A stretch of DNA of 64,000 nucleotides from the NCBI GenBank assembly GCA_030704615.1, contig CM060732.1, positions 60,061,053 through 60,125,052 of the forward strand, given 5' to 3'. The position numbers were made by a program, and so were the translations under genes. Below the pieces are notes generated by a model, which saw only the letters and a list, made by a program, of their open reading frames with translations, searched no databases and was not told the DNA's origin. Below are positions 57,341 to 64,000 of this stretch, piece by piece. Each line of letters opens with the position of its first letter. Within the stretch, counting starts at the first letter, position 1. Source of the stretch: Takakia lepidozioides (lineage: Eukaryota > Streptophyta > Takakiopsida > Takakiales > Takakiaceae).

Positions 57341-58659
57341 CCGAATCGGGTCGGCCCAGTTTGTCATCCATCCCTAGTATGCACGGATGAAGTCCGATGA
57401 ACGAGCGGCTTGAACCCCCATTCCAGTCACATATAAAGCACCCCCCGCCCTTTCATTTTGGCAAATTGAGGGTGAAATTTGGTGTGAGGGTTTGGAATTG
57501 TGCACTTCACTTTTTCACCCAGGAAAATTTGGGATCATGGAGTTTTTACTTGGTCAAACATAAACTTTTGCTTTGTTTTTTCCAATTTTCAAAAAATGCA
57601 CCATCTTCAAATGTTATAATCTCCCAAACTACACGGTGAAATTTGGGGGGCTTGTGCATCTGGAAGGTAGGAATAAGTTTGTACGGTTCATCCAGGTGGA
57701 TGAACGTTGGTAGGCAGGTAGCAGCTGACATGTGAGGGTGGGTCCCGGAATTGTCCAAAACCCCAAAAACTGCTCTCGTCCTTTAGGGGTTAAAGGTCCA
57801 AGGGGTATAAGGGTTCATAGTTCATAGGGACTGGTATTGAGGGTCCACTTGATTATTAATCCGGGTAACAACCCGGATATAACCTAACCTACCAGACGGT
57901 TCTTGAAAGTTGAAAATTCCATGCAAAACAGGCCCGACGGTTAGGGCTTGTGAGAATGATCGGCAGGAACCTTACCTACCTCAACTTACGGCGATAGGAC
58001 CCGTGTTCGTGCTGACGGTTATGTTGCAGCACCTGGTATGACCTGCTTGGTATCGATATGGGAGGGGATATTGTAGTAGCGGCGGCAGATTTGAAGCTAA
58101 GCATTGAAAATAGGCAGCAACCTGCTTTGAATGGGCGCCGCTTTGTGAGATTCGAGTTGAGGTAAGTCATCGTATTTATGCTATTGTGGTTTGGTGTTTG
58201 GTGTTTCTGTTGTTTAGCTTACTGCTGAGAGCATGTAATCACTAGTGTTTAGTGCAATGAATCGTGATTTTGCTGTAGATATTCATGGCACCATGGAGTT
58301 TGGGGATCCTTTGGACTTATGTGACTGAAAGGTTGCTGAATGGCTCCATTGACGAGCATGAAACAGGTGTGACCTCGGAGGAAGTTCTGCAGAGGAAGAT
58401 TGCATTGCAGAGGAGGAGGCCATTTGGAGACAACATTTGCTGCACTTGGATGCCAATGCAACATTTTGGGTGCCATACCCTAGGACATCTGAGGCCTGGG
58501 CATGAGTAGTCTCAAAGCTCTTATAGCTCAACAAATCACGTAAGGTTTTATTTCTTACCATCATGATCATGGAATCACAGCTATGAAGAAGCATGTTTCT
58601 ACTTAGCATAGCTCTGAACTTGCAAAGTACAAGGCACACAGGAAGTTCTTGATGAATAG
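57341..58659. other. Gene-free interval before the hAT pseudogene
   Basis: Several short open stretches but no recognisable domain. 58285-58509 (GVTSEEVLQRKIALQRRRPF) could be the decayed N-terminal region of the hAT element that follows. Confidence 0.3.
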
Positions 58660-60560
58660 ATTCCAAACAAGAGGCAGAAAACAAAGAAAAGGGTTTCAGT
58701 CACTCCATCTGCCATTACTTTGTTTTTTGGACCCGATAAGCCATACAAGAAGGATAACCCTACCCAGATCCGGTTCATAGAGGATCTGGTCCTGATGATT
58801 GCAAAGGGCTATATGCCTTTGTCTGCAGTAGAAAACCCTTGGTTGAGGCGGCTAGTTATGCTCCAATGTGGTCAGGTTGTGTTCCCCACTCGCAAGCAGC
58901 TTGTGAAGGAGCATCTACTAGATCTGGTGAAAAAGACTATGGAGAGATATGTGTTGCCTGCCATTGCCCAAGTTGCTACAGTCACTGCCACTTTTGACTT
59001 GTGAATGAGCCGATCTGGGTATGACACTTTTGCTGTAGTCATCAACTTCATAGATGAAGTCTAGAATCCATGTCATATAACAGTAGTAGGCTTGTTTGAG
59101 GCTCCTGACACTTCTAGGGCAGCTCTTGCCCAACAACTGAAGGCCATTTTGGCACATTATAGGTTGACTGACAAAGTGGTGGCTTATGTCAAAGATGAAG
59201 GTGCAAATATGAATACCCTAGTTATTGCCTTCACCTCAGTGCTTTCATGTCAGCCACTTGCATTGTCTGTGCCATATCCTAGCAGTTGTTTCGGCCATGC
59301 TATGTCGAAAGCTTGTCAATATGCTTGTAATCAGGAGAAGGTGGGAGGTGGAATGAAGGAGGTTTCACTGAAGGACGCACAAGTTGCCTTGCAGAAAACT
59401 ATTACTTGGACAAAGAGATCTGGCAAGGGTAAGTTAGAGTGGAAGAAAGCATGTATTGAGGCTGGAATGCCAAAAAAGAAACTAAGGACTCCGGTGAAAA
59501 CCAGATTTGCTAGTAAGGTGATTATGTTTCAGGAAACATTGGAGTATGCAAACGTGATTAACATTTGCTACACAAGGCAGACCATAGCCTTGCAAGCAAG
59601 GGTGCCCACTGGCCTCACATGACCATAGCTAGGGCAGTAACTGAAACCCTAAATCCTGTTGTTGAGCAATGCATTCTGAACCAGTGCAGAGGTTATTGGT
59701 TGCTCTCTGATGCACTTTATACTGCTCTGGGCCTAATGGGGACAATGATGAAGGTTGTGGAAAGGAAAGCTGCCATTGTGCCTGCCTTGCGGTGCGGAGA
59801 CTTTGTTCAAGAGATAGAGATCCTCTATGCTCAAATGGCATTTCAAGTGAGCGAGTTATTACGGCCATTTCTGTCATTTGCAGAAACTTTTAGTCAACTG
59901 ATAGCACATAACATGCTTGCTTTGATGTTGGATCCGCGCTATAAAGGGTTGTTGTGTATTATGGATTATATTGGAAGGGGTGCACCTGCAAATCTGGTGA
60001 GCAGTATGATAGCAAAGTCTTGTTACCGCTCTTAAACACTGTTGTGTTGCATCTGAATCCTAGCCGTGCTAAACCAAATGATCCAGTGGAGAATGAGGTG
60101 CCATCAGATTCTTTGTTTGGGTCTGTGCCTTCCACCGAGGAGGCAAGTGAGGGACTTTTGAAAGCTGAGTTGTCTTTGTTTCGCCGATTTCATGTCGATA
60201 ATGTTGATCAGCTCGACCATCTAAAATGGTGGCATGAGAATGAGACCAGATTTCCAAATGTTGGATTCTCGTGCAAGGCAGATTCTAAGGATTCATGGAT
60301 CTCAAAATTGAGACCGAGAGAATTTTCTCAGTGGCTGGTATATTGATAGCATTGAGACGTTGTCGTCTTGGGGTGGATAACCTTGACAAATTGGTGATGA
60401 TCTATATTGGCCACATGACGCACGACATGATTGCAAGCTAGTTGAAGCAGGAAAATTGGCTGAGTTTTTTGAATATGAAGATATACTTCTTGAAGAGAAC
60501 GAGGATATGATTGACAAAGCAGGCTTGTTTGATGATGTTGAATGTAAGTTGATGGTTTTT
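58660..60560 (+). pseudogene. hAT-superfamily transposase pseudogene
   Basis: Plus strand, broken by stops at about 59003 and 59620 and by frameshifts near 59620, 60010 and 60250. In order: FFGPDKPYKKDNPTQIRFIE, NPWLRRLVMLQCGQVVFPTR, SRSGYDTFAVVINFIDE, GLFEAPDTSRAALAQQLKAI, VVAYVKDEGANMNTL (where a catalytic acidic residue of hAT transposases is expected), CFGHAMSKACQYACN, a CGDFVQEIEILYAQMAF region, MLALMLDPRYKGLL (a typical hAT block), and the C-terminal dimerisation region LKWWHENETRFPNVGF with the following FSGW and LGVDNLDKLVMIY pieces. The N-terminal BED zinc finger is missing or decayed. No terminal repeats found. Confidence 0.8.
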
Positions 60561-60656
60561 AATTCTTTGCACACTGTTGTTTTTTATATAAGTTCTGGAA
60601 TTTGGTTATGTGTCTTGCTGTTTTGCTTCTCATTCAGAATTCTGGTTATTTGGTGA

Positions 60657-61137
60657 TAGGATCACGGAGCCATTGAGCTCCTTGGCCGAGCCTTGGAATT
60701 GCACATGATAGGGGCATTTGCTTGGAGCTGGAATGCGTACATGAATTCACATACTCAGTTTGGCACTTCAGAAAGTTGCAAATTAGGTAGTCAAGCACTC
60801 TTCATACAGATATGATAGATTAGTGATCTGCAGATTGGCTCTTCAAGTAGTTTATAAAAGTGACAGGGTTTGATAACCATTCAAGTATTGATAACCGTTG
60901 TTGATATTTTGCAAGAATATTTTCGAGGACCATTGTTGATATCAGATCTCTATTTTTTCATGAAGTGCATTGTTGATACCAGCCTGATACCAGAATTTAA
61001 AAAAAAAAACCAAAGAACCTACCAGAACACATAATCCAAATTTCTTCCTACCAGGAACCTACTGGTATAAGCAAAACCTGATACCAGTCCAACACCAGTT
61101 CATACCAATGTTCAGTGTGCAGGTAAATAGATTTTTG
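60657..61137. other. Gene-free interval
   Basis: No supportable gene. Repeated GATACCAG/CATACCAG words (60960-61110) form a loose tandem set. Confidence 0.35.
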
Positions 61138-61242
61138 TTTACCCTCCGAGTAAGGGTAAATAGAAATCAGAGGATTATTTATCCTCCGAGTAAGGATAAA
61201 TTATTTATATGTCCATTTATTTATCCTCCGGATAAGGGTAAA
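61138..61242. repeat. Three small hairpins with matched arm changes
   Basis: Three 23-bp units at 61138-61160, 61178-61200 and 61220-61242. Unit 1 has arms TTTACCCT and AGGGTAAA around CCGAGTA; unit 2 has TTTATCCT and AGGATAAA, so the C/T change in one arm is matched by G/A in the other; unit 3 is mixed. A short TTATTTAT spacer recurs. Related GGGTAAGGATAAAT text continues to about 61410. Confidence 0.75.
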
Positions 61243-61461
61243 TTATCCTATGTCCATTTATTTATCCTGAATTATAAATTCACTGGACGTTAAAGAAACT
61301 TTATCTTTTATCTTTATCTTTATCCTACAGGTAAAAGGTACAGGCCAATGTTTTTGACCGAGTAAAGATAAATATCGGGTAAGGATAAATGATTTACCCT
61401 TTATATACCCGCCAAGTAAATAAAGGATATATTGAGGATATATTGAGGATATATAGGATTT

Positions 61462-61722
61462 TTGTTTGCTATGCTCAACTCAAAAAAGTGGGGCTTTCCT
61501 TTCCTTTCTAAGGAAATGGTTTTCTTACCACTGTGCATTTCGTACAAGGGCATAGGATCAGACCAACAGTTGGTAGCTCAGTTGGAAAGTGCAATTAGTG
61601 CCACCCAGATAGTTCTGGGGTATCTTGCTACCTTGATGGCTGTGGTATTCTGGGTGGTGTCCCATGCGTATGCCTTCACGCGCGGTTACTCTGAAAGAGA
61701 TTATTTTTTCCTCTCACTATAA
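61462..61722 (+). CDS. Small hypothetical membrane protein (weak)
   Basis: An 86-codon frame with one convincing hydrophobic segment (IVLGYLATLMAVVFWVVSHA, about residues 50-70) and a short polar tail. No family recognised. No promoter or splice evidence supports it, and a CAG before TTGGAAAGTGC (61580) could be an acceptor, so this may be an exon remnant or chance. Confidence 0.2.
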   Translation: MFAMLNSKKWGFPFLSKEMVFLPLCISYKGIGSDQQLVAQLESAISATQIVLGYLATLMAVVFWVVSHAYAFTRGYSERDYFFLSL

Positions 61723-62288
61723 TTAAGGGGCCTGATTTGTGAGCTGTCTCTCCCAGGTGAAAAAAAGGATCAGACAATGTTTATAAAAGTATCAAGTAAT
61801 TTGAACTTTCATTGATTTCTGTCTGTTAGCAAGTAAGTATCACCGTGTGCAGTTCTCTCCCCTAACCAGAAAAACCAATAAACAGTATCGCACTAAACAT
61901 TCCTATCGATCAAACTCACCGCCGACCAGCAACTCCCGGAGAGGAACGCCCAGGAAATGAGTACAGAAGTAACCATAACAAAAACAAGACTATATCAGTG
62001 GCATATGAAAAGCATCATACAAAGCAGTTGCCTGCTTATAATTTGTGTGAAGGACTTTTCTGCTCCAAAACTGTACCAAGCAGATATCAATCAAAACTTC
62101 TCAAGTGGAAACAATTATAGGAAGGGCCAGGGACAAACCCAGTCCGTGTAGGAAATTTGGGCAGCTTCAGAAAAAAAGATGATGATGACGTGGTACTGTG
62201 CAGCCCTATTTGTCCTCTAAAAGGTGGAGCGAGGCATCAGATTGAGAGATTGACATTTAATCCCACATAACAGCGAAGACGAGTTTCG
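61723..62288. other. Gene-free interval next to the tRNA gene
   Basis: No supportable gene on either strand; only short open stretches without domains. Confidence 0.35.
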
Positions 62289-62295
62289 AAAAAAA
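62289..62295 (-). terminator. RNA polymerase III terminator of tRNA-iMet
   Basis: Seven A on the + strand (T7 on the transcribed minus strand), about 29 nt beyond the 3' end of the tRNA gene, as expected for Pol III termination. Confidence 0.8.
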
Positions 62296-62323
62296 CCATG
62301 AGTGGAAAGCTTGCTCTCTGGAT

Positions 62324-62395
62324 TATCAGAGCCAGGTTTCGATCCTGGGACCTGTGGGTTATGGGCCCACCACGCTTCCGCTGCGCCACTCTGAT
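62324..62395 (-). tRNA. trnM-iCAU: tRNA-iMet (CAT), initiator methionine
   Basis: A 72-nt gene on the minus strand starting ATCAGAGTGGCGCAGCGGAA and ending CTCTGATA. The acceptor stem ATCAGAG pairs with CTCTGAT. The D arm has the A box (GTGGCGCAGCGGAAGCG), the anticodon loop is CCCATAA with anticodon CAT, the anticodon stem carries the initiator-type GGG/CCC pairs (GTGGGCCCATAACCCAC), and the T loop reads ATCGAAA rather than TTCGAAT, typical of eukaryotic initiators. No intron. The gene looks intact. Confidence 0.97.
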
Positions 62396-63343
62396 GCGAT
62401 AGTAAGGTTTTTACGTTTTATATAAAAGAACAAATACTCCTGAGACATCTCCGTCTCTGGAACATGGAAAGATGTCATCTAAGGTGGTTGGAAAGGGAAA
62501 GGGGCGAGGAGGCGAAGGGTGGCAGGATTTGTAGGATCGATCTCCACAAGCCATGGCTGCACTCTGGCAAGACATTCCATGCTGCCCACAAGTTTCAAAC
62601 CAGTAGGTCCGTTCAGTTAATAAATTTCATGAGCGAAGAAGTTAGATCGTCTTGGATGGAGATGGCTTCATGAGTGGCGTTTCTTTCGTCGCAGATCCGC
62701 AGCATGAGAGACGGCCGCCTTGTGTTGAGGCGTCTTTCAAACGCCTGGATGTGTAATCTAGAAGCTCAACCGTTGTGAGCTCTACCTAGTTTTCAGTGCA
62801 AACATCTCCTTGCTAATTTGAGCGAAACGGATCTGATCATAGATCTGATGAACTCAATGGCAGCTGAGCCGTGATAATCCAAGTTGCCCATCTAAGACCC
62901 AATGAAACATACTTGTACAGAGGATTGCAGCTCATGCTGTGTATAATTCACTGCAAGTACGTGGGTGCTTGAATCCGGTTTGTTTCCCTCTTCAAAGCTA
63001 TATGTGGATGAGATTGTTTGGTTAGGCTGATGGTGTTGTTGAGCCTGGAGAAGCGAACCTTGAAAATTGAAGTGTTGAGAGGCAAAGAATACTCGACCGT
63101 AATTCTACACGGGATTGTACCGTCATAAATTATATCAGTTGTATGTATGTGATGCAGAGGAGAGGGTAGTCCAAGCATGGTGAAACGAAAGTATATTGAC
63201 GAGAAGCTGAAGAAAAAAGTAAAAGCCGAGGTTTAGGAAAAAGGTTAGCCAAACTTCGGACCAGTTGAGGCGTCAGGTGGCTAAAAATTGATCGTGACGA
63301 AAGATTAAATTTCGGAGGGCAGCGTTGTAGGATCAAAGACGAT
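62396..63343. other. Gene-free interval between the tRNA and the NET-domain gene
   Basis: No supportable gene. GTTGTAG at about 63324-63330 could be an acceptor 13 bases before the ATG of the next gene, so this may contain an intron or upstream exon of that gene. Confidence 0.35.
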
Positions 63344-63961
63344 ATGCGACGTCATGCCGAAAGAGGGCCTGGTACCATGAGTTCCAAGCTACAAAATCTC
63401 GAGAACCGTATGAAAAGAGTCGATCAAAACCTTCGGAATATCGCTCGATCGTGGGATCCCCCAATCACTATTCTACCCTGGACCCCGATTTGCGGGCAGC
63501 AAACGGAAAGAACCCAAGGCAGCATGCCAAACGAGGTTCACACAGCCTTGGATGACGGTGTCGAGAAACCCCCGTCACTGAAGGGTCTCCGAGAACATAT
63601 GAAAAGAATCGATTGCAACCTTGAGATCATATCGACTAAAGCGAGGGAGTCACTGTCAAATCAGTCTATTCGAAGAACCGCATCTACGTCTGTACGGGCA
63701 ATGACTACTGCGGAGAAGGAACTATTGAGTGAGAGAATGGTGGGTCTTCCTGCAAGCAAGTTACTGCTCTATTATGAAACAATAATCAAGAGGAGAATTC
63801 CCAATATAGACCAGAGCAATGAGAGTGAGATAGAAATTGATTTGGAAACTTTTGACAATGAAACCTTGTGGGAGCTGGACAGAGTTATCGGCAACTATAT
63901 AAACAACCGGGTAGGGAAAGGTCTAAGAGTCCACTTCCGCGTCCAGACTGATTCAAGCTGA
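63344..63961 (+). CDS. Small NET-domain protein (BET/GTE-related), 205 aa
   Basis: Open from ATG 63344 to TGA 63961. The C-terminal half is a NET (extra-terminal) domain as in BET and plant GTE proteins: MTTAEKELLSERMVGLPASK, then IIKRRIPNIDQSNESEIEID and LETFDNETLWELDRVI (about residues 118-187). The acidic EIEIDLETF strand, used for binding basic peptides of chromatin factors, is conserved. There is no bromodomain. The N-terminal half has two related segments, LENRMKRVDQNLRNIA (about 17-32) and LREHMKRIDCNLEIIS (about 82-97), a likely internal duplication that could form short coiled coils. It is either a stand-alone NET protein or the last exon of a longer GTE gene. An in-frame second ATG lies 33 nt downstream. 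Likely nuclear. Confidence 0.65.
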   Translation: MRRHAERGPGTMSSKLQNLENRMKRVDQNLRNIARSWDPPITILPWTPICGQQTERTQGSMPNEVHTALDDGVEKPPSLKGLREHMKRIDCNLEIISTKARESLSNQSIRRTASTSVRAMTTAEKELLSERMVGLPASKLLLYYETIIKRRIPNIDQSNESEIEIDLETFDNETLWELDRVIGNYINNRVGKGLRVHFRVQTDSS

Positions 63962-64000
63962 GATCCCAGAGTTTTTAAGTTTTTCGACAGCACGTTGGAA

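Noticed and set aside
61138-61242. CRISPR-like array from regularly spaced hairpins
   Set aside because: Only three short, variable units in a plant nuclear context, with no cas genes.

Overview
The window is nuclear DNA of a green plant. The evidence is a spliced SWR1/PIE1-type chromatin remodeller, PPR-DYW-like pseudogenes, a plant-type initiator methionine tRNA, CCCTAAA telomere-type motifs, and plant-style LINE, SINE, MITE, hAT and chromovirus sequences. The mixture of PLS/DYW PPR fragments, the GHTHED-type and GGQHT-type repeat-borne genes and this hAT lineage suggests an early-diverging streptophyte (charophyte alga, bryophyte or lycophyte). I cannot name the species from sequence alone.

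Layout. 1-6.4 kb: two decayed LINE copies in opposite orientation, a tRNA-derived SINE and a Harbinger/Tourist-like MITE with a TAA duplication. 6.4-8.8 kb: no gene; one 147-bp tandem duplication. 8.8-25.85 kb: the one large host gene, an SWR1/PIE1 ATPase on the + strand, resolved into 21 coding exons whose phases close to a 2,992-codon frame. 25.85-32.1 kb: decayed DNA with a SINE-like unit, a possible membrane-protein exon pair and a PPR-DYW pseudogene.

32.27-54.67 kb: the most unusual part. It is a large composite element marked by at least 15 copies of a 26-bp palindrome (arm GAACCTCCACTG, 2-bp centre) that I find nowhere else in the window. It carries two divergent gene sets around a central promoter region (43.83-44.57 kb, a TATA box on each strand). 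The minus-strand set contains an intact two-exon acidic protein, a GGQHT-motif protein, a gene with a possible methyltransferase-like end, and three FCP1/HAD-phosphatase-like genes whose catalytic aspartates are degenerate. The plus-strand set is one long gene of the GHTHED (DUF7869-like, probably transposase-like) family. Almost every gene has a palindrome in an intron, in a flanking spacer or, in one gene, in coding exons. The plus-strand gene was later split exactly at its GHTHED motif by a 6.4-kb Ty3/gypsy chromovirus (46981-53391) with 5-bp GGACA target duplications. Most element genes now carry frameshifts, so this copy is largely dead.

54.7-64 kb: a subtelomere-like repeat array with degenerate CCCTAAA motifs, a second PPR fragment, a hAT transposase pseudogene, a cluster of hairpins with matched arm changes, a tRNA-iMet gene (minus) and a small NET-domain protein at the right edge.
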